From Acinetobacter sp. ANC 3929 (lineage in GTDB: Bacteria > Pseudomonadota > Gammaproteobacteria > Pseudomonadales > Moraxellaceae), in contig NZ_KB849994.1 of assembly GCF_000369405.1 (NCBI RefSeq), forward strand, positions 140,433 through 204,432: DNA of 64,000 nt, given 5' to 3'. The notes below the pieces were generated by a model. It ran no database searches. It was not told where the DNA came from and saw only the letters and a program-made list of their open reading frames with translations. Positions 10,326 through 19,736 of the stretch are shown in pieces. Positions within the stretch are counted from its first letter, which is position 1; each line of letters opens with the position of its first letter. The position numbers and the translations under genes were made by a program.

Positions 10326-10555
10326 AATGTACTCTTTAAGATCGGTTGGATTTAATTATTTATAACGTAGTAAATCATGTGTTATTTGTAAAATTTTATT
10401 GATGATTCATAAACTTAATCTATTATAAAATAACTTATTTTAACGATAGCATAACGATGATTTGGTTATAATATGTGAATAATTTAACACTTTAACTTTG
10501 GGTTACATTGGCGTTTTATGACCCATATTGTTGATATTTCTAGTTGAGATCTGCG

Positions 10556-11770
10556 ATGAACAATTCGAACAATAAGCTGCTGAGTCATACACTATTAATC
10601 TTGGGTCTTTTCTTACCTATACAACATGCATTCAGTGCTGAAGCTGATTTTGTCAAAGAAGGGGATGCAGCATATAAACCAGGGAACCCAATTTATGATC
10701 GTTGGGATAAATTTTATAAAATTGAACAAAGCCGACCCGAAGAGGCCGAGAAAATTTTGATTGAGTTAGGTCAACTCACACCTAAAGATATTAAGGTCTG
10801 GAAAAGTCTGACTTATTTGCAGATACGGTTAAATAAACAAAATGATGCGCTTCAAAGCGTACGTAAGGCTGAACAGCTTGCTCCACAAGATGATCAATTG
10901 AAATTACAAGAAGCTTATTTGCTGAATCAGCAGAAACGGGATAAAGAAGCCTTAGTTATTTTTAAAGGATTATCGACATCAACAGATGCTGACATTGCAG
11001 CAAAAGCGCAACAAGCCGTGCAAAACTTAAGTGGTTCAGCTGTTCCATCCACCTTTAAGGATGTTTATTTTGCGCCGTCTTATGAGTCACGTTATGACGA
11101 TTTCATTTTTCCATTGAAGATGCGTTATGGGAAAAATTTGGATAACGGACGGGCGCAAGTCTATGGTTTTGTAAATTTAAACCGTGATACTAAATCTAAA
11201 GGTGGTGTTCGCCCTGAAATTATTGATGAAAATGCAGTCACTGTTGGCATCGGCGCAAACTATCAGCCTTGGCAATCCATTCCTGTTCGCGCTTATTTAG
11301 AAGTCGGGGGAAGCTATGATTTGATCGATCGTAATCGTGATAAATTCCGTGAAAGTGTGGTGGGTGGGGTTACAGGTTATCAAGAGTGGTATGCCAATCC
11401 TGCTGTAGAACAACGTACGGTATGGAATGATTACTTTACTGATTTGTATGGCAATATCGCGAGTTACTCGCGTGAAGATTATAATGTGATTGCTGATTTG
11501 AGATTGCGTTCGGGTTTCAATGTTTATCGTGGTGAGGCAGGAACAGTACAAGCCTATGGCAAACTGCATACCTTAGCGGATTCAGAAGGTGAGAATTACA
11601 ATAATTTATTTGAATATGGCGCTGGCGTTGCTTGGCAGCCATTTAATTATATTCCAGTGAAATTGCGAGTTGAGCGTCTATATGGGCATTATTTCAAAGA
11701 TGCTTTAGCCGATGGAACTGAAAACTATAACAACACTCGTACTGAACTTGTTTTTTATAAGAGCTTTTAA
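10556..11770 (+). CDS. TPR plus outer-membrane beta-barrel protein, NfrA/YaiO-like
   Basis: The product is 404 residues from ATG 10556; a TTG twelve bases upstream is also possible. An N-terminal signal peptide ends near FSAEAD. Residues about 45-165 form tetratricopeptide-like helical repeats, and from about 175 to the C-terminal Phe (FYKSF) there are alternating aromatic/polar strands typical of an outer-membrane barrel. The C-terminal half resembles the barrel of phage N4 adsorption protein A. TPR plus barrel is the layout of polysaccharide export porins (PgaA, BcsC, NfrA). It converges with the adjacent GT2/BcsB-like operon, overlapping its last gene by four bases, so it is probably that system's exit channel. 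The barrel assignment is inference from pattern. Confidence 0.7.
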   Translation: MNNSNNKLLSHTLLILGLFLPIQHAFSAEADFVKEGDAAYKPGNPIYDRWDKFYKIEQSRPEEAEKILIELGQLTPKDIKVWKSLTYLQIRLNKQNDALQSVRKAEQLAPQDDQLKLQEAYLLNQQKRDKEALVIFKGLSTSTDADIAAKAQQAVQNLSGSAVPSTFKDVYFAPSYESRYDDFIFPLKMRYGKNLDNGRAQVYGFVNLNRDTKSKGGVRPEIIDENAVTVGIGANYQPWQSIPVRAYLEVGGSYDLIDRNRDKFRESVVGGVTGYQEWYANPAVEQRTVWNDYFTDLYGNIASYSREDYNVIADLRLRSGFNVYRGEAGTVQAYGKLHTLADSEGENYNNLFEYGAGVAWQPFNYIPVKLRVERLYGHYFKDALADGTENYNNTRTELVFYKSF

Positions 11771-12666
11771 CGAGCTTTAATGGTATGTGCTCCATATCTC
11801 AGCTTGTACCACAATGCAACAGTATAAACAGTCATACGGTTCATGTAGTGAGGACCATCAAAAATATACACTTTTTGCCCTTCATAGGCTTTAAGCTGTT
11901 CTATGACTTCCCATGGGTAGGCGGAGCGGAATTTACCGCCTTTCACTGGGCGGAATGCTTCTAATACAATGATAATATTATCTTTGCCAAATTCTTTTTG
12001 AAGATCTTCAAGCACAATACGGGCTTGCTGTGGGGAGCGCGTTCCTACACCTACACCATCTTGAAAGAATACGCCTGTATGGTTGGGTAACCAGCTTTTT
12101 AACCAAGAGTCTAAATGTTCTGGTGCTTGTTCTCCACTATAGATACTGATCCAAAGAGGTTTTGGTAAAATACGGATGGCTTTGGCAAGATCATTCACAC
12201 AGATCCAGGTTGGGTCTGCCTCGACAGGGAAATAATAACCTTTGAGTGGAATGAATTGAGTATTCTCGATGATTTTTTTAGAATTATCAGCAAGTTGTAA
12301 TACATTGGAACGTGCGGTTTTTTCATCATATTCTCCTGCTAAGCCTAGAAGAATATGTTGGGCCCATGGTTTTTGCTGAATCTGCTTAAGGTTGATGTTT
12401 TTATCCCATTTTTGTAATCCGATCTCATGGTCAAACCAAGACTTGGATTGCACCACAGACCATTGTGGAACAAAAGTAGAAACACCGAGTAGATTCCAAT
12501 TCCCAGAAGGTGGAGTGGTAGCTAAATCAGGTTGCCAAAATATGCCTTCAATCTGTGGAGGTTGTAGATCTGCTTTAAGCTGATGAGTACAACCTCCTAA
12601 CAAGAATAAGGCTGAGAGGCTTAGCGTGGTTAACGTTGTTGATTTAGTCAGCCTTATTTTTAGCAT
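11767..12666 (-). CDS. Predicted lipoprotein with TIM-barrel hydrolase-like domain
   Basis: Start taken at 12666 (299 residues), which gives a clean lipoprotein signal with lipobox LLGGC (Cys26). An upstream start at 12702 would bury the signal. It overlaps the end of the BcsB-like gene by 23 bases. The body alternates strands and helices, with LWISIYSG, HTGVFFQDGVG and NIIIVLEAFRP as successive beta-strand ends carrying acidic residues. This resembles glycoside-hydrolase-like TIM barrels of the DUF4434 type, but I cannot name the family firmly. A role in trimming or releasing the polymer made by the operon is inferred from context, as BcsZ and PgaB do elsewhere. Confidence 0.55.
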   Translation of the reverse strand: MLKIRLTKSTTLTTLSLSALFLLGGCTHQLKADLQPPQIEGIFWQPDLATTPPSGNWNLLGVSTFVPQWSVVQSKSWFDHEIGLQKWDKNINLKQIQQKPWAQHILLGLAGEYDEKTARSNVLQLADNSKKIIENTQFIPLKGYYFPVEADPTWICVNDLAKAIRILPKPLWISIYSGEQAPEHLDSWLKSWLPNHTGVFFQDGVGVGTRSPQQARIVLEDLQKEFGKDNIIIVLEAFRPVKGGKFRSAYPWEVIEQLKAYEGQKVYIFDGPHYMNRMTVYTVALWYKLRYGAHTIKAR

Positions 12667-14491
12667 TAGGTCGTTTACGCCAGTACCAGAGCAAAATTGC
12701 AAGAATCATGATAGCAGAGATTGTGACGACCAAGATAAAGAATGACGATTGCTTAACAAGAGGTGCTTTTTGGTTCCCCACCATAATTTTTTGTAAGATA
12801 AAGACTTGTCCGCTTTCTGTAACCAAAATCTTACTGGCATTATTGGGGATATTCTGTTGAATTTTCTCCCAAAGTTTTGTGAAGTTTTGCGCACCTTGCA
12901 TTGAATCAGTAATGATATCAAAACGTTGATTATGGAAGCTGACCAAGAAACCATTGGTAGCAGCAGGTGCATAAAGTGTATTTTGATGCATTAGAACTTG
13001 CTGGCGATAAATATTAGGATTGACCTGTACGTTCAAAAGTTCAGGTTTATTTGGATCTAATTTCACCAGATTTAACGGAATTGGATCATTGGTCATCAGC
13101 ATTTTCTTGGCCACTTGACTCATGGTCATTGCGATTTCCAAGCTACCTGCATTTCCATCAATAGCAATGGTCGGGTGCGTTGCAAAAGTCATTGATAAGG
13201 ATGCAACACCATTTTTTAGTTTGTGTGGCAATTTCACTGTCGATTTTTGTGTATCAATCCAAAGGGAACCTTTTGCGGTTGGTAAGCACTGCGAGTTTAC
13301 AATTACTGAATTTTCAAGTTTCAGGCTGAAGGTCGTATTGTTCGAAATGGTCTTGGCGAAGTAGTTAAACTGACGGTTAACAGGATCTGAATCTAGGTTG
13401 GCTGTTTTTAAGCTGCCTGCCAAGCCGCCATCAATCCACGTAGTAATGTTGGAACCTTCTAATAAACCACTTTGTACGCGAAGTGCGATTTGCCCCTGTA
13501 AAATATCAGTTGGCTGCCAAACTGCTGGGAAATTCAAGAATAGATTTTTCTCAGCTTGATTTAAACGGAAATCACTAATGCCTAAGTCCGCAAGGGTATG
13601 GATTTGCTTAATCTTAGCCCAATTCGGCGCTTCGAGTTTATTTGGAAGAAAGGTCGCAGAAGTATTTAATTGTTGTAAATAATTTGGATTGAGCAATCCG
13701 TTGATCGCAGAGACTAGTTTTTCAGGCTGATCATATTGAATTTGTAAGGTAGGAATATCATTTGCCGTACTGATTTGGACGAGAGTCCCTTTCGGTAAAG
13801 GGGTAGCTGATTTTGTAATTTCAATATAGAAGTTTGGTGTTTGCTCTGTCGGAGCATTTTGTTCATACCATTGGATAGGGGTGACTGAACTCCATGCACT
13901 AATCAGACGCCCTAACATGCTTGCTTCATTTACGTTTGCAGGATTGTATTTTAATACACCGACAAAAGGAGTTGGACGGACAACCTGAGGATTAAATAAA
14001 GCATCAGGCAAATCTTTTAAACGATAAATTGGTCTGTGTCGAATATAGTCAATTTTAGAATTACTTAAATAGGTAACTTGATCGACATCTTCGCTACAGA
14101 AAGTTGTTTTGTCGACGGCAGGTGAAGTATTGGGTGAGTACTGCTGCAAAATAAAGTCTAGACGATGAAAGCCACTTTGGGTTGCCGGAATATCAAAGCT
14201 TAACGAGCCACTTCCGTTTAAAGTAGTATTATAAATCAGCTTGTCATCAAATTTTACCAATAATGTTGTGAAATGTTCGGTGGAATAATCACTGGTAAAA
14301 CGGATATTTTGCCATTCAGAACCTTTACCTACATAAATGAAGTGTGGCTCAATTGTATATTTATTGGACGTGTTGATGTTGTCGAACGTCCAAGTATTCA
14401 AGGTATCTGCCACAGAAAAAACGGGCAAGGAAAGAGCGATGCTTGCAACTACTGCTTTTAGAAAATGATGATGTAATGGGTTATTTTTCAT
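12644..14491 (-). CDS. BcsB-like periplasmic, membrane-anchored polysaccharide synthase subunit
   Basis: Protein of 615 residues with a signal peptide (cleavage near FSVADT), a long beta-rich periplasmic region, and one C-terminal membrane helix followed by a basic tail (WRKRPNAKNK). This is the topology of BcsB, which guides cellulose from the synthase across the periplasm, although this protein is shorter than E. coli BcsB. Its ATG directly abuts the TAA of the GT2 gene, so the two are co-translated. The pairing of a GT2 synthase with a BcsB-like subunit is the main reason for the call. The polymer is not necessarily cellulose. Confidence 0.65.
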   Translation of the reverse strand: MKNNPLHHHFLKAVVASIALSLPVFSVADTLNTWTFDNINTSNKYTIEPHFIYVGKGSEWQNIRFTSDYSTEHFTTLLVKFDDKLIYNTTLNGSGSLSFDIPATQSGFHRLDFILQQYSPNTSPAVDKTTFCSEDVDQVTYLSNSKIDYIRHRPIYRLKDLPDALFNPQVVRPTPFVGVLKYNPANVNEASMLGRLISAWSSVTPIQWYEQNAPTEQTPNFYIEITKSATPLPKGTLVQISTANDIPTLQIQYDQPEKLVSAINGLLNPNYLQQLNTSATFLPNKLEAPNWAKIKQIHTLADLGISDFRLNQAEKNLFLNFPAVWQPTDILQGQIALRVQSGLLEGSNITTWIDGGLAGSLKTANLDSDPVNRQFNYFAKTISNNTTFSLKLENSVIVNSQCLPTAKGSLWIDTQKSTVKLPHKLKNGVASLSMTFATHPTIAIDGNAGSLEIAMTMSQVAKKMLMTNDPIPLNLVKLDPNKPELLNVQVNPNIYRQQVLMHQNTLYAPAATNGFLVSFHNQRFDIITDSMQGAQNFTKLWEKIQQNIPNNASKILVTESGQVFILQKIMVGNQKAPLVKQSSFFILVVTISAIMILAILLWYWRKRPNAKNKAD

Positions 14492-15742
14492 TTATTTTTT
14501 CTCCTTGCTACGCTCAGTTTTATACCACTGTAATGAATTGCCTTGGATCTTATTTTTGAGCATGTCATATGCAGCTTTAAACACGATAAATAAGAACACT
14601 TGTGAATACGTTACGTAAGATAAGACAGCGAAGAAATATAGTTGAGGTTTGGCTCTTTCTAAAGATAAGGTGAACCACATTTGTGCGACATATAAACAGA
14701 AGGATAGGCCCCAAAGTAGAGTAAATGGACCAGGAACTGTAATCCCTGCAATACCCAATAAGCCTAAAGTTAAAGTGATGTGACTCCAGATCAGTGCGGG
14801 TACAAACAGCACATAACACATGATATTGTTAAAAATTTCGATTCCGATCGGGAATGGTTTTCGCAGTGCAATTGGTAAATATTTACTGGTCACATAGAAA
14901 TTTCCTTGTGTCCAGCGAGAGCGTTGTTTTACAAATACACTTAAAGAAGGTGGATCTTGTTGCCAGCCGACAGCATAAGGTACCCACTTAATCCGTCTTT
15001 GGCCCAAGAAAATGCGAAAGCTCATCTCGGTATCATCAACCAAAGACTTTTCATCAAAACCACCCAATGTTTCTAAAGCATCACGCCAGATCACATAATT
15101 GGTGCCCATTAAGGTTGAGAGTTCGAAACGTTGCCAGCGACCACCTTGGAAAATCCATTGAAAGAAAATAAATTCAATCGCAATAAAACGGGTCAAAATA
15201 CTGTCACGCCAGTTACGGGTACGAACTTTACCATTTACAGCCACTAATTTTTTATCAGCCAGTAAGGTTTGGGCTAATAGACGTACACAGTCAGGTTCAG
15301 GTGTACTATCTGCGTCATAGACCACGATTAGCTCACCTTTAGCATGCGGTAAACCGTTGTTGAGTGTACGTGACTTACCTTTTCCTCCCATACCTTTCGG
15401 TACATTAACAATTTTAATGCAGGGATAAATGGCAGCCATGCGCTCTGCAATTTCTAAGGTATTATCTTTAGAGCCATCATTAATCAGTAAAACTTCATAA
15501 GCATGTGCAGGATAGTCCTGTTGTGCAATCGCATGCAAAGTATCTTCAATCACTACACCTTCGTTATAGGCTGGAATCAAGACACTTAATACGGGCCATT
15601 GTTCAGGAACTGGCATGTTTTCCAGTTCCTTTGCTGCATTTTTAGAATATTTCCATGCCTGATAACTCAACCATGCCCAAAAGGCTTGTGGAATCCAGAT
15701 CCCAAGAAAACCAAATAAGAAAAGAATATCAATTGCGGGCAT
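14492..15742 (-). CDS. GT2 membrane glycosyltransferase (processive beta-glycan synthase)
   Basis: Inner-membrane family 2 glycosyltransferase of 416 residues. One N-terminal helix is followed by the catalytic domain with NDG (88-90), DAD (143-145), DDTE (236-239) in the place of the TED motif, and QRSRW (273-277), the Q-x-x-R-W signature of processive synthases such as BcsA, PgaC and HasA. About four C-terminal helices follow. There is no PilZ domain, so if cyclic di-GMP controls it the signal must enter through another subunit. The QRSRWTQG form is closer to PgaC/IcaA than to BcsA, so an amino-sugar polymer is as likely as glucan. It overlaps the preceding gene by 14 bases. Confidence 0.85.
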   Translation of the reverse strand: MPAIDILFLFGFLGIWIPQAFWAWLSYQAWKYSKNAAKELENMPVPEQWPVLSVLIPAYNEGVVIEDTLHAIAQQDYPAHAYEVLLINDGSKDNTLEIAERMAAIYPCIKIVNVPKGMGGKGKSRTLNNGLPHAKGELIVVYDADSTPEPDCVRLLAQTLLADKKLVAVNGKVRTRNWRDSILTRFIAIEFIFFQWIFQGGRWQRFELSTLMGTNYVIWRDALETLGGFDEKSLVDDTEMSFRIFLGQRRIKWVPYAVGWQQDPPSLSVFVKQRSRWTQGNFYVTSKYLPIALRKPFPIGIEIFNNIMCYVLFVPALIWSHITLTLGLLGIAGITVPGPFTLLWGLSFCLYVAQMWFTLSLERAKPQLYFFAVLSYVTYSQVFLFIVFKAAYDMLKNKIQGNSLQWYKTERSKEKK

Positions 15743-16634
15743 TTATTCTTCTCCTACGAATGATAGATATAATCAAAATAAGGAGTAATCCACCGCCAAG
15801 TAATAATGAGATCCAGGAAATAGAACTTCCGAACGTACTGAGTAAACTTGGATAATGTGCTGAATAGATATAGTCGAGTGGAATGACCACTGTACTCAGT
15901 CCGATTAGAATATAGCCGAATAAACTGGTTTCAACACCGTCTGTGGTACTGGTAAATTGAGTACGATTCAAATCCCATGAGATACCGAGTTTAGGATATT
16001 CAATGGTATTTAAGGGCATACCCAATGGCGGGTTAATCACAACTTGATAACCTGAACTTTGTGATGGGTCGGTAATTGCTTGATAGAAATAATGTTGATG
16101 ATGTTGAATTTTGCGGGCAGGGATACGTAGTTCAGTTGGGCTGTCTGATCGGATAATGTAGCTGCCAGCAGGCTGAGCAATCAGGTTTTCATCCCAGCCT
16201 GTTTCAATCAATGCCGCTAAAGGACGTAAGCCAATCGCGGTGGAAAAAGTTGCTTTAGCAGCAAAATACTTTGCATGAGCCATTTGATAGAAGGCGACAG
16301 GAATGGCACCTTCATTGACGGCTTTTTTAATTTTATAATATTTAATTGCACTAAAATATTCGTTCGGCAAAATTACACCAGGTTTGATGCCTTGCTCAAT
16401 CAATTGCTTAAAACTTTCAGAATCTAGTTGGTCTGAAGTGAATACAGGCCACCATGTTGCAGGTTGTGGAAATAGTTGTGCAACGGTTTGAGGAGCTTCG
16501 GTCTGCGTAGTTAATTCTGTTTTTGCAGTTTCAATTTTGCAGTGATAATACTGCTGGTAGAATTGCTGCAACGTCGTATCAGGAATGTTACTTGTTGCGA
16601 CCAGAACACCACAGATATTGAGTAATACGGACAT
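15729..16634 (-). CDS. Unknown protein with C-terminal membrane helices, polysaccharide operon
   Basis: I do not recognise a family for these 301 residues. The N-terminus is weakly hydrophobic; the middle is a soluble mixed alpha/beta region containing a Gln/Thr-rich stretch. Two hydrophobic segments near the end (around 233-252 and 270-292) are followed by the basic tail RRRRINARN, which predicts anchoring in the inner membrane. Start and stop overlap its neighbours (TAATG with the gene before, 14 bases with the GT2 gene), so it is made with them and is probably a subunit of the same membrane complex. Confidence 0.6.
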   Translation of the reverse strand: MSVLLNICGVLVATSNIPDTTLQQFYQQYYHCKIETAKTELTTQTEAPQTVAQLFPQPATWWPVFTSDQLDSESFKQLIEQGIKPGVILPNEYFSAIKYYKIKKAVNEGAIPVAFYQMAHAKYFAAKATFSTAIGLRPLAALIETGWDENLIAQPAGSYIIRSDSPTELRIPARKIQHHQHYFYQAITDPSQSSGYQVVINPPLGMPLNTIEYPKLGISWDLNRTQFTSTTDGVETSLFGYILIGLSTVVIPLDYIYSAHYPSLLSTFGSSISWISLLLGGGLLLILIISIIRRRRINARN

Positions 16635-17383
16635 TAGTGCACCTCTCGACTGGAAGGTGTTAAGTATTCAGTATGTTGCTCAATATGCAGTTTGAGTACA
16701 GTGAGTTCTTGAAGATCTTGAATGAAGTGTGGATAGATCTGCTGTTCATCAATGCTAGGTTCGTGAATGACAATACTTTTAATTTCACTGAGTTCTTCAT
16801 TAATAAAATGGTAAATCACACTATTTCTCTCATTTGAAAGAATCGCCATAATTTTATTTTGGGTTTCTTTCCAGATATCTTCGCCCAACATTTCACGAAT
16901 CAGTACAGTGTTGTTGATATGGGTCGTAATGATTTTATAGTGATCTTTATGCGTGAGTTGTAACAACTTTTTTAATTCAGCTTGGAAATGTTTTAAGGCG
17001 GTCAGCGGTAAGATATCGTGTTGATAATTACGATCATAACTTTGGATTGCACGAAAGCTTTTTAAGGCATTTCGAATATTATGACGTATCGCACTTAAAA
17101 AGATCGGGGTAATCGGTAGCACGAACAATAATAGCAGTTGACGTTCCACATAGGTTTGATTGGCCAAATCGAGAAAGAAGTAGACGGCAACGCCAACAAA
17201 GGTAATCAAGCCGAGGACTAATGCCATTCCGACATTCAAAAAAGCACCAGAAATTAACAGAATGAGCAGAAACACCCAACTACCGCGATAACTGGCTGGA
17301 AGCCACTCATATGCGACGATACCCATAAAAATTTGAGCGGAAATAATCCACAAGACGAGTGCTGGAGCTGGATTTTTTTGCAT
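16634..17383 (-). CDS. Membrane protein with degenerate GGDEF-like domain, first gene of polysaccharide operon
   Basis: The first roughly 105 residues hold about four membrane helices. Residues from about 125 look like a GGDEF fold: PLTALKHFQAEL matches the usual LTGLxNRxxF entry, KIITTHINNTVLIREMLGED matches the substrate-binding region, and HFINEELSEI occupies the place of RYGGDEF. The catalytic signature is therefore lost and no RxxD inhibitory site is visible. By analogy with PelD, a degenerate GGDEF receptor needed for Pel synthesis, it may sense cyclic di-GMP or act only as a scaffold. That is inference. The start ATG is preceded by a 186-bp intergenic region that probably carries the operon promoter. 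Confidence 0.55.
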   Translation of the reverse strand: MQKNPAPALVLWIISAQIFMGIVAYEWLPASYRGSWVFLLILLISGAFLNVGMALVLGLITFVGVAVYFFLDLANQTYVERQLLLLFVLPITPIFLSAIRHNIRNALKSFRAIQSYDRNYQHDILPLTALKHFQAELKKLLQLTHKDHYKIITTHINNTVLIREMLGEDIWKETQNKIMAILSNERNSVIYHFINEELSEIKSIVIHEPSIDEQQIYPHFIQDLQELTVLKLHIEQHTEYLTPSSREVH

Positions 17384-17569
17384 AATAATTTTAGTTTTAA
17401 TAAATGTCTTTTGTGATCAAGGTAGCATTATTTTACGATTATTACGACAGCTTTTCTGTTGTTTGCTTTGTAAAATAATTTTATAAACAGTAACATACAG
17501 TATAGTCTGTATTTCAAAAGAATAAAAAGTATCCTATTTTAGAGGTTTATTTCATTTCTGTAAGCTCTG

Positions 17570-19009
17570 TTAATGAGATTTGAAAGCGTCGATTGCACGC
17601 AGACGACTGGCCTTTAAATCCACCATCGGCTCAGGATAATCCAGTGTTAGCGGCTGATTTCTAGCATAAGGCTCATGAATCATTTTGTTATTGAGATGGG
17701 CCAGCTCTGGAACCCATTTACGGATATATTCACCTTCAGGATCAAACTTTTGTGATTGAGTCGTTGGATTAAACACACGGAAATAAGGAACAGCATCCGT
17801 CCCTGTAGATGCACACCATTGCCATCCACCATTATTGGCAGCCAAGTCACCATCAATTAGGTGCTGCATAAACCATTGCTCACCTTTACGCCAGTCGATG
17901 AGTAGGTTCTTGCTTAAGAACATGGCACAGATCATACGTACCCGATTATGCATCCAACCAGTGGCTAACATTTGCCGCATACCAGCATCAATAATGGGGA
18001 TACCTGTTTGTCCTTGCTGCCATTTTTCTAATGCAATTGGATCTTCACGCCAGCAGATCTTTTGGGTGTGAGATTGGAAGGGATGATGCTTGGAGACTTT
18101 GGGGAAATCAAACAAGATGTGTTGATAAAACTCACGCCACAGAAGTTCATCCAGCCATGTTTGTTGACCTTCGGACTGAATCTCAAAATGTCCCTGTTGT
18201 TGCCTAAATAGTGCTTGCAGGCATTGACGAATGGAAATAATGCCAATATTTAAATAGGCTGAAAGTTGGCTAGTGCCTGATATCGCAGGTAAATCTCGTG
18301 CTGTTTTGTAGCCAGTTAAGCGTTCATCAATAAATTGATCTAAGAGCATGAGAGCATGTGTTTCTCCGACTTGCCATTCGGTAAAGTTGGAATATTGGAT
18401 TTTTTTTATATAGTCACGCTGTAATTCTTGAATATCATCTTGTTGAAAGGCTGATATATCAAGCGACAGAGGTTGCTGTTCCTTTGGGGGAGGATAACAT
18501 TGTGGTAAACCGTGCTGTAAACGTTGATAGCAGGTTTTCTTAAATGCACCAAAAACCTGATAGGGAGAGTTAGATTGATTGCGAATAGAGGCAACTGGAA
18601 ATAAAGTTCGATCATGCAAAAGGATCAATTCTTTATTATGTTGATTTATTTGCTGCTGTACGGTCTGATCTCGTTTGAGTTCATTGATGCCAAGTTCGAT
18701 ATTGGCATATATATTTTCAATGTTAAACTTTTGGATCAAAAGTGAAAAAAAGTCAGGAACATCTTTCCACAATGGAATTGTTTGAATCAAAAGGGGAATA
18801 TTCAGGTCTGCAAGGTGCTGTTTTAGTTGTTGTAATTGACGTAGATAAAACTCGATTTTAATCGCTGCATCGTCGTGTTGCTGCCACTGTGCAGGAGACA
18901 AAATTACCAGTGCAACTGTCGGGCCTGCTTGAGTCGCATGCCAAAGCGCTGCATGATCATGGATTCTTAAATCTTGGCGAAACCAAATCAGTTGATAGGT
19001 CTGAGACAT
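17570..19009 (-). CDS. phrB: Deoxyribodipyrimidine photolyase (CPD photolyase)
   Basis: Light-driven repair enzyme for pyrimidine dimers, with FAD and an antenna cofactor. Start set at 19009 (479 residues), giving MSQTYQLIWFRQDLRIHD, the canonical WFRxDLR beginning; an ATG at 19078 would add 23 residues with no counterpart in the family. The FAD-binding C-terminal half is intact: GIPIIDAGMRQM, TGWMHNRVRM, DWRKGEQWFMQHLIDGD, and NNGGWQWCASTGTDAVPYFR followed by FNP. Length agrees with class I photolyases. It is transcribed alone, after the polysaccharide operon region. Confidence 0.95.
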   Translation of the reverse strand: MSQTYQLIWFRQDLRIHDHAALWHATQAGPTVALVILSPAQWQQHDDAAIKIEFYLRQLQQLKQHLADLNIPLLIQTIPLWKDVPDFFSLLIQKFNIENIYANIELGINELKRDQTVQQQINQHNKELILLHDRTLFPVASIRNQSNSPYQVFGAFKKTCYQRLQHGLPQCYPPPKEQQPLSLDISAFQQDDIQELQRDYIKKIQYSNFTEWQVGETHALMLLDQFIDERLTGYKTARDLPAISGTSQLSAYLNIGIISIRQCLQALFRQQQGHFEIQSEGQQTWLDELLWREFYQHILFDFPKVSKHHPFQSHTQKICWREDPIALEKWQQGQTGIPIIDAGMRQMLATGWMHNRVRMICAMFLSKNLLIDWRKGEQWFMQHLIDGDLAANNGGWQWCASTGTDAVPYFRVFNPTTQSQKFDPEGEYIRKWVPELAHLNNKMIHEPYARNQPLTLDYPEPMVDLKASRLRAIDAFKSH

Positions 19010-19080
19010 AGTTGTAGATTGTAATCGAAAGTTAGACAACGTTAAGCGATTTTTCGATTTTGGAAAAGTACTTAGCAATA

Positions 19081-19108
19081 AAAAAGCAAAGCCGAAGCTT
19101 TGCTTTTT
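19081..19108 (-). terminator. Terminator after slyD
   Basis: AAAAAGCAAAGC pairs perfectly with GCTTTGCTTTTT around CGAA. It lies downstream of slyD on the minus strand and ends that transcript before phrB. Confidence 0.8.
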
Positions 19109-19128
19109 CCATCTAATTCAAAAGTGAA

Positions 19129-19611
19129 TTAGTGGTGGTGACCACCTGCACCATGAACGTGACCGTGATCTAATTCTTCTTGAGAAGCATCGCGGATTTC
19201 AACGATTTCTACTTCAAAAGTAAGATCTTGGCCAGCAAGTGGGAAGTTCGCATCAACGATGATGTTGTCACCTTCAATCGCTTTAACAGTTACGATTTGA
19301 ACGCCATCATCAGTTTGAGCTTGGAATTGCATACCAGGTTGGATGTTGTCCACACCTTGGAACATTTGAGCTGGAACTTCTTGAACGAGGTCTGGGTTGT
19401 ATTCGCCATAACCTTCAGCAGCTGGAACGTTTACAGTGAATTTTTCGCCTACAGTTTTACCTGTAAGTGCATTTTCTAAACCAGGAATGATGTTGCCTGC
19501 GCCGTGCAAATATGCAAGTGGTTCACCTTGAGATTGATCAAGTGTTTCACCCTCAGCGTTTGTTAAAGTGTAGTGGAATGAAACCACGTGGTTAAGTGCA
19601 ATAGCAGTCAT
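19129..19611 (-). CDS. slyD: FKBP-type peptidyl-prolyl isomerase, SlyD-like
   Basis: Prolyl isomerase/chaperone with a His-rich metal-binding tail. Start at 19611 gives MTAIALNHVVSFHYTLTNAEG (160 residues). The FKBP core is split by the insert-in-flap domain typical of SlyD: FKBP part 1 with DQSQGEPLAYLHGAGNIIPG, IF domain near 70-125, then FKBP part 2 with DANFPLAGQDLTFEVEI. The C-terminus HGHVHGAGGHHH is a short nickel/zinc-binding tail, shorter than that of E. coli SlyD. It is likely monocistronic and followed by a terminator. Confidence 0.93.
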   Translation of the reverse strand: MTAIALNHVVSFHYTLTNAEGETLDQSQGEPLAYLHGAGNIIPGLENALTGKTVGEKFTVNVPAAEGYGEYNPDLVQEVPAQMFQGVDNIQPGMQFQAQTDDGVQIVTVKAIEGDNIIVDANFPLAGQDLTFEVEIVEIRDASQEELDHGHVHGAGGHHH

Positions 19612-19736
19612 GTTTTGAATCCATGTCATCAATAGTTTTAGCTGTATATCATAAAGTGAAAAATAGATTTTGTTGACTATTTTCCACTTTTTGAAACGAT
19701 TTAGTTAAATATTGAGACGAAATATCAAATTTCAAC

